This document shows, in pieces, positions 27,531-36,141 of a DNA stretch of 64,000 nucleotides. The notes under the pieces were generated by a model. The model had not been told where the DNA came from, did no database searches, and saw nothing but the letters and a program-made list of their open reading frames with translations. The stretch's first letter is position 1, and each line of letters opens with the position of its first letter. Origin of the DNA: Pseudomonadota bacterium (GTDB lineage: Bacteria > Desulfobacterota > Binatia > Binatales > Binataceae). The stretch lies in contig JAJPHI010000018.1 of NCBI GenBank assembly GCA_021325355.1, forward strand, positions 248,001-312,000. Direction: 5' to 3'. A program made the position numbers and the translations under genes.

Positions 27531-28733
27531 CTAAGAAGCCGCCGCGGTCAGCCCCGCGCGTTCGGCATGGGCGAGCGCATGACGAATGCCGCGCACGGCC
27601 TGACGCGTGCGATGCTCGTTCTCAATGAGCGCGAAGCGGACGTAACCGTCGCCGTCGGCACCGAAGCCGACGCCTGGCGACACGGCAACTTTCGCGTCGC
27701 GGAGCAGAAATTTGGCGAACTCGAGCGATCCCATCGCGCGGAACGGCTCCGGGATGGGCGCCCATACGAACATCGTGGCGCGCGGCCGACTGACCGGCCA
27801 GCCCGAACGGTTAAGGCCGTTGATCAGTACATCGCGCCGCCGCCGATAGGTCTCGACGATCTCGGCGACGCAATCCTGCGGCCCGTTGAGGGCGGCGATG
27901 GCGGCGACCTGCACCGGGGCAAACATGCCGTAGTCGAAATACGACTTGAGCCGCGTCAGCGCCGCGATCATCTCGCGATTGCCGACCGCGAACCCCACGC
28001 GCCATCCGGGCATGTTGTAACTCTTCGAGAGGGTGAAGAATTCGACCGCCACGTCGCGTGCCCCCGGTACCTCCATGATCGACGGCGCGCGATAACCGTC
28101 GAAGCAGAGGTCGGCGTAGGCCAGGTCGTGAACGACCAGCATCTCGTTTTCGCGCGCGAAATCCACGACCCGCTTCATGAAGCTCAGATTGACGGTCGAG
28201 GTGGTCGGATTGTGCGGAAAGTTGATAATCAGGAGTTTCGGGCGCGGCCATGTGCGTTTCATCGCGGCGATCAGCTCGTCGAAGAACTCGTCGCCGTTGC
28301 GCAGGGGCACGCCAACCACCTGGGCGCCGGCAATGATGCAGCCGTACTGATGGATCGGGTAGGTCGGTGTCGGTGCCAGCACGACGTCGCCCTGGTCGAG
28401 GATCGCCAGCGCGAGGTGCGCGATGCCCTCCTTGGAGCCGATCGTCACGATCGCCTCGCCGTCGGGATCAAACTCGACCTGGTAGCGGCGCTTGTACCAG
28501 TCGCAGATCGCCAGCCGCAATTTGTAGACGCCGCGCGAAACGGAATAGCGATGGTTCGGGCTTTTCGCCGCAGCTTCGATCAATTTGTTGACGATATGCG
28601 GCGGCGTCGGCTCGTCCGGATTCCCCATCCCGAAGTCGATGATGTCCTCGCCGGCGCGGCGCGCCTTCAGACACAGTTCGCCGATCGCATTGAAGACATA
28701 AGGTGGTAAGCGCTTGATTCGCGGAAATTCCAT
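27531..28733 (-). CDS. alaC: Alanine-synthesising/LL-DAP-type aminotransferase
   Basis: A 400-residue class-I PLP aminotransferase. The N-terminus [37 protein letters not shown] and [11 protein letters not shown] are close to Ala[20 protein letters not shown] and [20 protein letters not shown], which includes the PLP Lys in SKSYNMPG, agree with this. It would interconvert glutamate plus pyruvate with alanine, though related enzymes act on LL-DAP or methionine. The start at 28733 fits the family; an in-frame ATG at 28778 would add 15 residues. It is flanked by the MFS gene upstream (51 bases) and the methyltransferase downstream, a likely operon. Confidence 0.87.
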   Translation of the reverse strand: MEFPRIKRLPPYVFNAIGELCLKARRAGEDIIDFGMGNPDEPTPPHIVNKLIEAAAKSPNHRYSVSRGVYKLRLAICDWYKRRYQVEFDPDGEAIVTIGSKEGIAHLALAILDQGDVVLAPTPTYPIHQYGCIIAGAQVVGVPLRNGDEFFDELIAAMKRTWPRPKLLIINFPHNPTTSTVNLSFMKRVVDFARENEMLVVHDLAYADLCFDGYRAPSIMEVPGARDVAVEFFTLSKSYNMPGWRVGFAVGNREMIAALTRLKSYFDYGMFAPVQVAAIAALNGPQDCVAEIVETYRRRRDVLINGLNRSGWPVSRPRATMFVWAPIPEPFRAMGSLEFAKFLLRDAKVAVSPGVGFGADGDGYVRFALIENEHRTRQAVRGIRHALAHAERAGLTAAAS

Positions 28734-28784
28734 CACTGGTTTGCCGACTTCCCGCCGCCGCGGCGGCCCATTCCACATATATAG

Positions 28785-30077
28785 TTATCGAACACCTACG
28801 GCTTCAGCTAGTGCGGAGCCGCGGGTCGCCCGCGCCCGCAGCGCGAGCGTCAGGTAGCACGGCAGGGCGAGCAGCGAAAGCAGACCGGCAAGTCGCCATG
28901 ACGCCTGCAGACCGGCCCGATCGGCCACGACGCCGGTCAGCAGCAGCCCGATCGAACCACCGAACGTCTCGCAGGTGCTGCGAAAGGAGAGCAGCGTGGC
29001 GCGGGTCTCGGCGTGGATCTCTTCGTTGATCCAGCTCTGCGCGAAGGGCATCAGGGCGCCCGCGCAGATACTGAAACCGCAGAACACCAGCAGCGTGAGG
29101 GTGGTGCGAGCGCCAAGGCTGCCGGCGGCGTACATCAGGCCGGCGACCGCCACGGCGAGAACGCTCAACCAGCGCGCGCGCCGGGGGCGCTCGATGCTAC
29201 TATGGATCATGAATTCGGCACCGACCATCCGCGCTATGGTAAACAGGGCGAAGATCCATCCGACGATCCAGATACCGATACCGTAGCGGATGGTGAAGAA
29301 CTGCGGCCATTGCAGCCAGTAGGGCGCCCAGGCGGCGAAGAAGATGCCTTGGGCGAGCGTCAGCAGGAGAAAGGTGCGCGTGCGGAAAGCCTGCCGAAAG
29401 CCCTCGACGACCCGCTCCTTCACGACGCTGGGCAGCGCCCGGAGCGCCACGTCGGCATGACGCGGATTCGCCTCGCGCATCAGCGGAGCTATCAGCCACG
29501 CGCACAGGAAATAGCCGCTCGCACCCATCAGCCAGGGCCACGCGATATTGATATTGGCCACCGCAGCGCCGGCGATCGCGGCGAGCATGAAGCCGAGGTT
29601 CATCAACTGCGAGATACGCCAGAAGAGCCGGTCCTTGAGACCCCGATAACCGGCCTGGTCGAGCGCATCGACTCCCCAAGCGTCAATCGAACCATTGCAG
29701 AAGGTAGTTCCGATACCGTCGATCGTCTCCCCCAGCACGAACATCGGATAATGATAGGCGAAGAAGTAAACCATGAAGGCGAGTGACCGCAGCGCACAGC
29801 CGAGCGCAAACGAGCGCCGGCGGCCGAGCGCGTCGGCAAACGCCCCGGTGGGAATATCGGTAAGAAAGGTGACGGCAAAATAGATGGCGAGAACACTGTT
29901 GATTTCAAATTCGCTGAGCCCGCGCGTGCGCAGGAAAATCGGATAGACGCCGTAGAGAAAACCCCCGGCCAGCGAATATGCCGCCCACACTCCATAATAG
30001 CGGCGCAGCACCGAGCGCGTCGCGGCGTCGCCTGTCTCCGCCGCCGGCGGCCGCATGATATTTTCCTGGGGGTCCAT
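28785..30077 (-). CDS. MFS transporter (12 TM)
   Basis: A 430-residue major facilitator. Helix 1 begins at YYGVWAAYSLAGGFLYGVYP, and the first cytoplasmic loop is GAFADALGRRRSFALGCALR, a good MFS motif A. Twelve hydrophobic segments can be counted, ending at LAGLLSLLALPCYLTLAL. It resembles drug/H+ antiporter or uncharacterised DHA-like members. The ATG at 30077 has AAGGTGG as ribosome site; ATG 30056 is an alternative. It is divergent from the ABC1 kinase gene with only 25 bases between start codons, so the two promoters must overlap the coding starts. Confidence 0.83.
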   Translation of the reverse strand: MDPQENIMRPPAAETGDAATRSVLRRYYGVWAAYSLAGGFLYGVYPIFLRTRGLSEFEINSVLAIYFAVTFLTDIPTGAFADALGRRRSFALGCALRSLAFMVYFFAYHYPMFVLGETIDGIGTTFCNGSIDAWGVDALDQAGYRGLKDRLFWRISQLMNLGFMLAAIAGAAVANINIAWPWLMGASGYFLCAWLIAPLMREANPRHADVALRALPSVVKERVVEGFRQAFRTRTFLLLTLAQGIFFAAWAPYWLQWPQFFTIRYGIGIWIVGWIFALFTIARMVGAEFMIHSSIERPRRARWLSVLAVAVAGLMYAAGSLGARTTLTLLVFCGFSICAGALMPFAQSWINEEIHAETRATLLSFRSTCETFGGSIGLLLTGVVADRAGLQASWRLAGLLSLLALPCYLTLALRARATRGSALAEAVGVR

Positions 30078-30102
30078 CTTCCACCTTATCAAGCCTTCCT
30101 CG

Positions 30103-31464
30103 ATGCAACGCTCAATCCAGGGATCGCCTGAGGCCGCCGCCGTTCCGGAACCACCGTGGTACGTCCGCGCCTGGCGCTTGAGCGACATTTTGATCGTCGC
30201 GGCGCGCATTTATTGCGGCTACAAGGCGATTCAACTCTGGGGCCGCTGGGTCAGCGATCGCGGCCAGGAGTCGCGTTACCGGCGCCAGGACCTTCGCGCG
30301 GCGCGGTTGCTGCATCGGGCAGCGCTGCGGCTCGAAGGACTCCTAATCAAGGCCGGACAGTTTATCGCAACCCGCGCCGATATTCTGCCCCCCGAATGGG
30401 TCAATACACTCGCGTCCCTGCACGATCGCGTGCCGCCGCGACCCCTCAGCGTCATCCGCGCCGTAGTCGAGCGTGAACTCGGGCAGCCGCTCGAGGCGAT
30501 CTTCGATGACTTCGCCGCCGCACCGCTGGCGGCAGCTTCGCTCGCCCAGGTCCATCGCGCGCGCACGCGCGACGGTCGCGATTGCGCCGTCAAGGTGCAG
30601 TATCCGGATATCGCGGGCCTCGTCCAAGCCGACCTGCGCAACCTGATGCTCACCCTGCGGATCCTGGCCCGGCTCGAACCGGATTTCGATTTTCGCGTGA
30701 TCGCCCGGGAGATTCTGAAGTACATCCCGCTCGAGCTCGACTTCCTTAACGAGGCGCGCAATGCCGAAACGATCCGGCGCAACCTGGCCCATCGCGCCGA
30801 CGTCCTGATCCCACGGGTCTTCCACGACCTCACCACGCGTCGGGTCCTGGTGATGGAGCTGGTGGAGGGGATCAAAATCACCGACGTCGCGGAGCTGAAG
30901 CGGGCAGGCGTCGAGCCGTCTGCCGTCGGTCAGCAATTGATCGAGATCTTTACCGAAATGATCCTGCGCGACGGTTTCTTCCACGCCGATCCCCATCCGG
31001 GGAATATCCTGGTCCAGCCGGGACCGCGTCTGGTGTTGCTGGATTTCGGTCTGGCGAAGGATTTTCCACCGCATTTTCGCGACGCGATGGTGCGCCTGAC
31101 GTTTGCTATCCTCACGTCGAATCGCGAGGCTATCGTGGCCGCCTTTCACGATCTTGGTTTTCGCACGCGCCATCCGGCGCCGGAGACCCTGCTGACGCTC
31201 GCCGATCTTTTTCTCGGCAACTCGGTCCGACGCAACCGCGCGTATGCCGACGAGGAATTGATCGGCGAGTTCGCCAACGAACTGCCGCGCGCGCTCAGGG
31301 CGAATCCGGTGGTCGAGGTGCCGGCCGACGTCCTGCTGGTAAATCGCGTGATGGGTCTTCTGAGCGGGCTCGGGCGGACGCTCGATTCGCGGGTCAACAT
31401 GTTCGCGACCCTGATGCCCTACGCGCGCGACCTGATGGCGGCGCAAAACGGCGCGGTCAAATAG
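30103..31464 (+). CDS. ABC1/UbiB/AarF-family atypical kinase
   Basis: A 453-residue UbiB-type atypical kinase/ATPase. The hallmark KxGQ motif is LIKAGQFIATRADILPPEWV, followed by the Ala-rich nucleotide loop AAASLAQVHRA and the catalytic Lys in CAVKVQYP. ExD-type residues lie in the LDFLNEARNAE helix, with FFHADPHPGNILV and the metal-binding LLDFGLAK. Family members promote ubiquinone or other isoprenoid-lipid biosynthesis or transport. The C-terminus lacks an evident two-helix membrane anchor. ATG 30103 was chosen as the last start before the conserved region; no strong ribosome site is present. No other ubi gene is in the window. Confidence 0.88.
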   Translation: MQRSIQGSPEAAAVPEPPWYVRAWRLSDILIVAARIYCGYKAIQLWGRWVSDRGQESRYRRQDLRAARLLHRAALRLEGLLIKAGQFIATRADILPPEWVNTLASLHDRVPPRPLSVIRAVVERELGQPLEAIFDDFAAAPLAAASLAQVHRARTRDGRDCAVKVQYPDIAGLVQADLRNLMLTLRILARLEPDFDFRVIAREILKYIPLELDFLNEARNAETIRRNLAHRADVLIPRVFHDLTTRRVLVMELVEGIKITDVAELKRAGVEPSAVGQQLIEIFTEMILRDGFFHADPHPGNILVQPGPRLVLLDFGLAKDFPPHFRDAMVRLTFAILTSNREAIVAAFHDLGFRTRHPAPETLLTLADLFLGNSVRRNRAYADEELIGEFANELPRALRANPVVEVPADVLLVNRVMGLLSGLGRTLDSRVNMFATLMPYARDLMAAQNGAVK

Positions 31465-31525
31465 CGGCGCGCGTTTGTCCACATCCGACTGGCATCGCCG
31501 CACGGTCAAGCGTAGCTTGAGCGGG

Positions 31526-32386
31526 GTGCCGGCGCTCGAACTTATCGAAAAAACCGCGATTCGCGCGGCGCGTGCCGCCGGGCGAATCCATCTGAAGCGG
31601 CTGAGCCACGTCACCATCGCGCGCAAGACGAGCGCGATCGACCTCGTCACCGAGGCCGATCGCGAGGCCGAAGCGGCGGCGCTCGACGTGCTGCGCCGCG
31701 CCTTTCCGGCCCACGCTATCCTGGCCGAGGAGAGTGGCGCGAGCGAGAACCGCGGCGACGATCGCTGGATCGTCGATCCACTCGATGGCACGACCAATTT
31801 CGCTCACGGCTATCCGCAGTTCTGCGTCTCAATCGCCTATGAGCGGCGCGGCAAAGTGCAGGTCGGCGTCGTCCTCGACGCGCTCAAGCGCGAGTTATTT
31901 GTCGGACGGCGCGGCGCGGGCGCGCGGCTCAACGGCAAGCCTATCCATGTGACCCGTACCCCGACGCTCGAGTCGTCGCTGCTCCTGACCGGCTTTCCGT
32001 ACGACCGGCGGCAGCGGCGCCGCTTCTATCTGGCCTTCTGGGAAGCCTTCATGATGCGCACGCACGGGGTCAGGCGCACCGGTTCGGCGGCGCTGGATTT
32101 AGCCTGGGTGGCGTGCGGCCGCGTCGATGGCTTCTGGGAATTCGGACTCAAGCCCTGGGATATCGCAGCGGGCGCTCTCATCGTGCAGGAAGCCGGCGGC
32201 GACGTGACCAACATGGACGGCACCCCGCTCGACCTGACGGCCGGACGTATCATCGCGAGCAACGGCCGGATCCATCGCAAGATGATCGAGCTTATCCGCG
32301 CGACTCTGCCGGAAGCGGAACGGCGGCATGCCCGCATGCTCGAGGAAGAGGAGGCGGGGCGCGACGGCACCGCCGCCGCCGGTTAA
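31526..32386 (+). CDS. suhB: Inositol-1-monophosphatase family protein
   Basis: A 286-residue Mg-dependent phosphatase. Metal-binding motifs are complete: the Glu in ILAEESGA, WIVDPLDGTTNFAHGYPQF and GLKPWDIAAGALIVQEAGG. It may dephosphorylate inositol phosphates or act in RNA processing like SuhB. The GTG at 31526 gives the usual N-terminal ALELIEKTAIRAARAAG helix; a TTG at 31475 would add 17 basic residues. It follows the ABC1 gene by about 60 bases. The C-terminal tail is Glu/Arg-rich. Confidence 0.88.
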   Translation: MPALELIEKTAIRAARAAGRIHLKRLSHVTIARKTSAIDLVTEADREAEAAALDVLRRAFPAHAILAEESGASENRGDDRWIVDPLDGTTNFAHGYPQFCVSIAYERRGKVQVGVVLDALKRELFVGRRGAGARLNGKPIHVTRTPTLESSLLLTGFPYDRRQRRRFYLAFWEAFMMRTHGVRRTGSAALDLAWVACGRVDGFWEFGLKPWDIAAGALIVQEAGGDVTNMDGTPLDLTAGRIIASNGRIHRKMIELIRATLPEAERRHARMLEEEEAGRDGTAAAG

Positions 32387-32456
32387 GCCGGCCCGCTGTT
32401 CACGATAGTGACAGCTTTGCGCGGCCTGCCCTGCCGGTTATAGTTGTCGGCGGCAC

Positions 32457-32528
32457 GCCCCGGTAGTGAAAAGGACATCACGGAGGTCTCCGGAACCTCA
32501 AGTCCGGGTTCGACTCCCGGCCGGGGCA
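32457..32528 (+). tRNA. tRNA-Arg (anticodon CCG)
   Basis: A full cloverleaf was folded by hand. The acceptor stem GCCCCGG/CCGGGGC is 7 bp with discriminator A, and the D-stem GTGA/TCAC has GG in its loop. The anticodon stem GAGGT/ACCTC has loop CTCCGGA, so positions 34-36 are CCG. The variable loop is short, and the T-stem CCGGG/CCCGG has loop TTCGACT. No CCA is encoded; CTC follows the discriminator. The anticodon reads CGG, an arginine codon. Confidence 0.93.
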
Positions 32529-32673
32529 CTCGAACCGGACGAACTCCCTGAGTCATCAAGCTTTTCCATCGGCGCAGAGAGCTCCGATGAGTCTCCGGAG
32601 CGGCGGGGTGTTGCGCGAACGACGATGGGCGGACGATACGGATGTGGCGAGGATCGGTGATGGAGCCGTGGTG

Positions 32674-33723
32674 TCACTGGCGCTGGTTCTGCGGATAGAG
32701 GTCCGCCATCTGCCGAGCCAGGTCGGCGAGCTCGTCGCGCAATGAGGCCGGCTTGAGGACCTTGACCCACGGACCGAGGCTCAGGATGAAGTTGCGCAAC
32801 TCGGTGGTGCCGCGCACGCGCATCGTGAGCACGGTCCGGCCGTCGCGCCGTCGATAGAATTTCTGCGTCGGATGGATCATGCGCGGCCGCAAGTAGGCTT
32901 CCGTGTCCCCCAGCATCAGCAGTTCCACGGTCATCTCGGGGCCGTCGAGCAGTCCGAAGGTGCCGTCCAGATGTTTTGCCGGATGGTAGTCCTTCGGATA
33001 GGCAAAGCGCGCCCGATTGCCGTTTCGATCGGTGATGAAGTCCACTTTGCGCACCCGCTCGACGGCGAGGTAGATGATGCTGTGATGCCGGCGGCTCAGG
33101 CCGAGAAGGTACAGGCCGCCGCGATAGGCCATCAGCGTATACGGTTCGAAATCGTGCGGCTTACCCTGGCCGGTCAGCCCCGCGTAATCCACGTGGATGA
33201 CGTTCTGTCCGATGAGCGCCCGCAGGATTACGTCGAGATGGGCGTCATAGTCGTGGTAGTCCTTGGGCGCGTAGGGAACCGCGAAGAACTTGCGGTCGAA
33301 ATCCTTGAGCCGCTCCTGGTCGCGGGCGGGCAGATTGGCGAAGCTTCGTTCCCACAGATCCTGCACGCTTTCCTTCATCACGGTGCCTTCGAGGAACTGC
33401 AGCAGGGTCAGCGTGAAGTAGAGCGAAACCGCCCGCCACGGGTTGGGGTCGGTCGGCCCCGAGCCCGGGTTGATCCGAAGCGATCGACGCGCCCCACGCT
33501 GCACCACCTCGAAGATCGGCCGGCCCGTCAAGTCGCGAAGACCTTCGCGGCAGGCATGGATATAGCGGAGCAGTGTGCGCTCGCTGATATTAAGCTCGTG
33601 CTCGATCGCCTCGAAGGACCATCCATATGGGCGCGATCCGAGTTCGACGGCAAGGCGCGCCATTTTGAGCGCTGCCGGATAGGTGGGCCGTCGCGGGCTG
33701 ACGCGCGATTTGCTGGTCTTCAT
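32674..33723 (-). CDS. WYL-domain transcriptional regulator
   Basis: A 349-residue regulator. The N-terminus has a helix-turn-helix (YGWSFEAIEHELNISERTLL then RYIHACREGL). The middle and C-terminal part is a WYL domain with the Sm-like strand FEPYTLMAYRGGLYLLGLSR, where the namesake motif reads L-Y-L, then AVERVRKVDFI. A C-terminal extension (WCX-like) follows, with SLGPWVKVLKPASLRDELADL. WYL regulators often bind nucleic-acid-like ligands and control defence or DNA-damage genes. The start at 33723 excludes a non-conserved 31-residue extension. A 13-bp palindrome lies 4 bases upstream of the ATG and an almost identical one precedes the AAA gene. Confidence 0.85.
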   Translation of the reverse strand: MKTSKSRVSPRRPTYPAALKMARLAVELGSRPYGWSFEAIEHELNISERTLLRYIHACREGLRDLTGRPIFEVVQRGARRSLRINPGSGPTDPNPWRAVSLYFTLTLLQFLEGTVMKESVQDLWERSFANLPARDQERLKDFDRKFFAVPYAPKDYHDYDAHLDVILRALIGQNVIHVDYAGLTGQGKPHDFEPYTLMAYRGGLYLLGLSRRHHSIIYLAVERVRKVDFITDRNGNRARFAYPKDYHPAKHLDGTFGLLDGPEMTVELLMLGDTEAYLRPRMIHPTQKFYRRRDGRTVLTMRVRGTTELRNFILSLGPWVKVLKPASLRDELADLARQMADLYPQNQRQ

Positions 33724-33727
33724 CGGA

Positions 33728-33740
33728 GACAACCGTTGAC
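33728..33740. promoter_or_regulatory. Candidate WYL operator, copy 1
   Basis: GACAACCGTTGAC, an imperfect inverted repeat centred on CAACcGTTG, ends 4 bases upstream of the WYL start codon. Eleven of its 13 bases match the site at 35045-35057 before the AAA gene. The position would let a bound dimer block transcription or translation initiation. Assigned by pattern and position. Confidence 0.5.
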
Positions 33741-33855
33741 ACAAAGGAGGCCCGCGCCGCAACCGCAAAAGTCCGCGCAGGTCATCGACCGACCGAAGCC
33801 TCGGACGACCCGCCACCGGCGAGGCGAAGCGCCATCGTCCGACCGCGGCGCCTCC

Positions 33856-35028
33856 TTAACCGCCATTCGTAAAGCCCATCGGCGCGCGTTCGCGAAGCGC
33901 GCGGCCGTCCAGCAAGGCATAAAGCTCGGCGATCGTTCGTGAGGCGCGCGGCGCGGTCCGGTGGTCGTCCTCGTCGGCACCGCGATGGATCCTCAACCAG
34001 TTCGCCGCCTCGGCGGCCGAAAGCGGCAGGAATTCAACTTCCGATGTGCAGCGGCCGGGACGGATGACGGCCGGATGCATCGCGCCGAGGTCTTCGTTGG
34101 TCGTGATCAACAGCATCACGCGCGAACCCTGGCCGAACAGGCCGTCGACGGCGTTGAGGAGCCGTGACAGACCCTGGCCGGCGCGCTCTTTCGCATCGAC
34201 GCTGAGCAGCTCACCGGTGTCTTCCAGAACCAGCAGTCGCCAGCGGTCGCAAGCCGGATGGTTCCCCGCTTCGTTCCCATCGATCACCAGGCGAACGACA
34301 TAATCGGCGCGCGGACCAAAGAGATTTTCGGGGTCGAGGACGTATTCAAACTGACACCATTCGCGCCATTCCCAGGCGAGTGCACGAATCGCAAAGGTTT
34401 TGCCCGTTCCCGGTCGCCCGTGCCAGAGGAGCAGACGGCCGCTCGGATCCGGCTTGAAGTCTCGCGTGAGAGCGGCGAGCGCCTGCGCGGTCCGCGCGCT
34501 GTAGTTGTCGCGGATCTCGGCCCACGTCGGTACGTTCAGGGTCTTGGCTTCGCGCTCGGGCCCCTTCTCCCCCCAATACCAGAAGGCCAACTCGACGGTC
34601 GGACGCGCCGGCGCGCCTTCGTCGCCTGGAGGGTCGAAAAGCCTCTGATGCTCGCCGAGGCAGGCCTCGACGGATCCGGCGTCCTGCCCGGCGAGAAAAA
34701 TGCTGACGAGCTGGAACTTCGCGCAGACCAGGAGCTGAATCAGGTTATCGCCGCGCCGGAGCGCGAGCCGCAGGTCGCATTCGTCACGCATGTCGGCGAG
34801 TATCTCGTCGTCAGGCTTGAGATAGTCGTCGGCGGTGGCGGCGGCGAAGGCATGCTCCGAGCGCCATTCAGCGTGGCGGACGTGACGCAGTCGGTTAACG
34901 GCCACTGCGGTCTTAAAGATGTTCTGGAACAGATCGTCGAAATCCCTCGTCACGAAGTTCTCGATGATCAGGGGCTGAAAGCCATTGCCACTATCCCGGC
35001 GTGATTCGCGTTGCTTCATGCCGGTCAT
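33856..35028 (-). CDS. AAA-family ATPase, resembling DUF5925-type proteins
   Basis: A 390-residue protein. The N-terminal 180 residues are an unknown alpha/beta region, followed by VELAFWYWGEK and WAEIRDNYSA. The C-terminal part is an AAA ATPase: Walker A GRPGTGKT near residues 204-211, Walker B LLVLEDTGELL, sensor 1 LLITTNED, and the arginine-finger-like PAVIRPGRCTSEVEF. This layout is like AAA proteins that carry a DUF5925-like N-terminus, best known from Actinobacteria, so horizontal transfer is possible. There is no protease, nuclease or membrane domain. Its only close partner is the WYL gene downstream. ATG 35028 is chosen; ATG 35019 is an alternative. Confidence 0.8.
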   Translation of the reverse strand: MTGMKQRESRRDSGNGFQPLIIENFVTRDFDDLFQNIFKTAVAVNRLRHVRHAEWRSEHAFAAATADDYLKPDDEILADMRDECDLRLALRRGDNLIQLLVCAKFQLVSIFLAGQDAGSVEACLGEHQRLFDPPGDEGAPARPTVELAFWYWGEKGPEREAKTLNVPTWAEIRDNYSARTAQALAALTRDFKPDPSGRLLLWHGRPGTGKTFAIRALAWEWREWCQFEYVLDPENLFGPRADYVVRLVIDGNEAGNHPACDRWRLLVLEDTGELLSVDAKERAGQGLSRLLNAVDGLFGQGSRVMLLITTNEDLGAMHPAVIRPGRCTSEVEFLPLSAAEAANWLRIHRGADEDDHRTAPRASRTIAELYALLDGRALRERAPMGFTNGG

Positions 35029-35044
35029 TGAAGCATCCCGCGCA

Positions 35045-35057
35045 GACAACGGTTGTC
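35045..35057. promoter_or_regulatory. Candidate WYL operator, copy 2
   Basis: GACAACGGTTGTC is a perfect 6-1-6 inverted repeat located 16 bases upstream of the AAA gene start. It matches the site before the WYL gene at 11 of 13 positions. A common regulator binding both genes, most simply the WYL protein itself, is inferred. Confidence 0.55.
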
Positions 35058-35215
35058 GGAAGGTCGCCGCGCGGCCGTCGAGGTAAAAAAGCTGCGGCGG
35101 AACGCGTGACGATCGGCTGGCGACACGCGGTCGAAAACGCATCACGCGGAAGCAGGAGGGGCGCCAACTGCCGGGGACGGATGACGCTATCGGCGGCGAA
35201 GCGCCGACGGACGCC

Positions 35216-35244
35216 TTGTGACCGTGTATGGCGACTGCTAGGCT
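35216..35244 (+). promoter_or_regulatory. Candidate promoter for the rpsF operon
   Basis: TTGTGA and TAGGCT are separated by 17 bases, with TGC immediately before the -10 as in extended -10 promoters. The -10 ends 52 bases before the rpsF start. Matches to consensus are partial (four and three of six). Confidence 0.4.
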
Positions 35245-35296
35245 TGGCCAATCTCCTTGCTCCGCGAGGGGCTTGAAGCCATAAGGAGGGGCGCAG

Positions 35297-35818
35297 ATGC
35301 GCCGTTACGAGACTATTTTCATCATTCGCCCGGACCTGGGCGAAGACGCCCAGAAAGACCTGGTCAAGCGTTTCGAGGGTCTGGTGGAATCCGCCGGCGG
35401 CGCCCTGATCGACACCGATATCTGGGGCTTTCGCGAACTCGCTTATCGGATCAAGGGGGAACAGCGCGGCTTCTACGTGCGGCTCGATTACGGCGGCAGC
35501 GCTGCGACCCTCAATGAACTCGAGCGCAATCTTAAGCTTTCGGACAATATCCTGCGGCATTTGTCGGTATTGGTCAGCGCCGAGGTTGACCCGGCACAGG
35601 CGCGCGTCGAGCTGGAAAACAATCGGCGCCGCGTGGCTGAAGCCCGCGCCGCGGCGGAAGCCGCGCGGGCGGCGGCGATGGCTGAACGGGCGGCGCAGCG
35701 TGAGCAGGCCGAGGCTGAGCGATCAGCCGAGCAGTTGGAGCCCGCCGCGGAGGCTGCCGCCGCTGAACCGAGCGCGCCGGAGGAGGATTCTCAAGTCGGG
35801 CGTGGCGAATCGGATTGA
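35297..35818 (+). CDS. rpsF: 30S ribosomal protein S6, with long C-terminal tail
   Basis: Residues 1-100 are a standard S6 domain (MRRYETIFIIRPDLGEDAQ, WGFRELAYRIKGEQRGFYV, NILRHLSVLV). Residues about 105-173 form an Ala/Glu/Arg-rich, probably helical tail with strongly charged character, so the protein is about 60-70 residues longer than E. coli S6. The start has a strong AAGGAGGGG ribosome site. It leads the rpsF-priB-rpsR-DUF2232-rplI operon, and the priB start lies inside its last codons. Confidence 0.95.
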   Translation: MRRYETIFIIRPDLGEDAQKDLVKRFEGLVESAGGALIDTDIWGFRELAYRIKGEQRGFYVRLDYGGSAATLNELERNLKLSDNILRHLSVLVSAEVDPAQARVELENNRRRVAEARAAAEAARAAAMAERAAQREQAEAERSAEQLEPAAEAAAAEPSAPEEDSQVGRGESD

Positions 35819-36092
35819 GTTGACCGGCAGGCTGATATCGAGGCCGGAGCTCCGGGTGACACCCATCGGCACGCATGTACTGAGAACGTTCATCGATTGC
35901 GGAGAGCAGTCCGAGCCGCTGGCGCTCGAGGTTTTGATGGTTGGCGGCGCCGCCGCCGGTCTGTTCCAGCAACTCGAGGCAGGCTCGCGGGTGCGCGTGA
36001 CCGGAAAGGTCTGTGCCGTACCGCCGCCGGCCCGCCGGCCCGCCGCTATCGGCGTGCGCGTGATGGCCGACGAAATTATTATCACTGATTAA
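35802..36092 (+). CDS. priB: Primosomal replication protein N-like OB-fold protein
   Basis: A 96-residue protein starting at GTG 35802, within the last 17 bases of rpsF. The N-terminus ANRIELTGRLISRPELRVTP and the TFIDCGEQSEPLALEV strand form an OB fold of the PriB/SSB type, and the end VRVMADEIIITD is the closing strand. It replaces ssb in the position between S6 and S18, as in many proteobacteria. PriB binds single-stranded DNA during replication restart. The start is set by homology and overlap; AGGAGG lies about 16 bases upstream. Confidence 0.85.
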   Translation: MANRIELTGRLISRPELRVTPIGTHVLRTFIDCGEQSEPLALEVLMVGGAAAGLFQQLEAGSRVRVTGKVCAVPPPARRPAAIGVRVMADEIIITD

Positions 36093-36141
36093 GTCAGATC
36101 GCAGAACGCTATTCGTTGAGATGGTATCATAGAGCGAAAAC

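Noticed and set aside
27516..28709. 397-residue plus-strand frame opposite alaC
   Set aside because: It has no domain and lies antisense to a well-conserved aminotransferase with its PLP-lysine motif.
32457..35296. Integrated genomic island with attachment sites at tRNA-Arg
   Set aside because: No repeat of the tRNA 3-prime end and no integrase were found on the other side, so only the accessory pair itself is reported.
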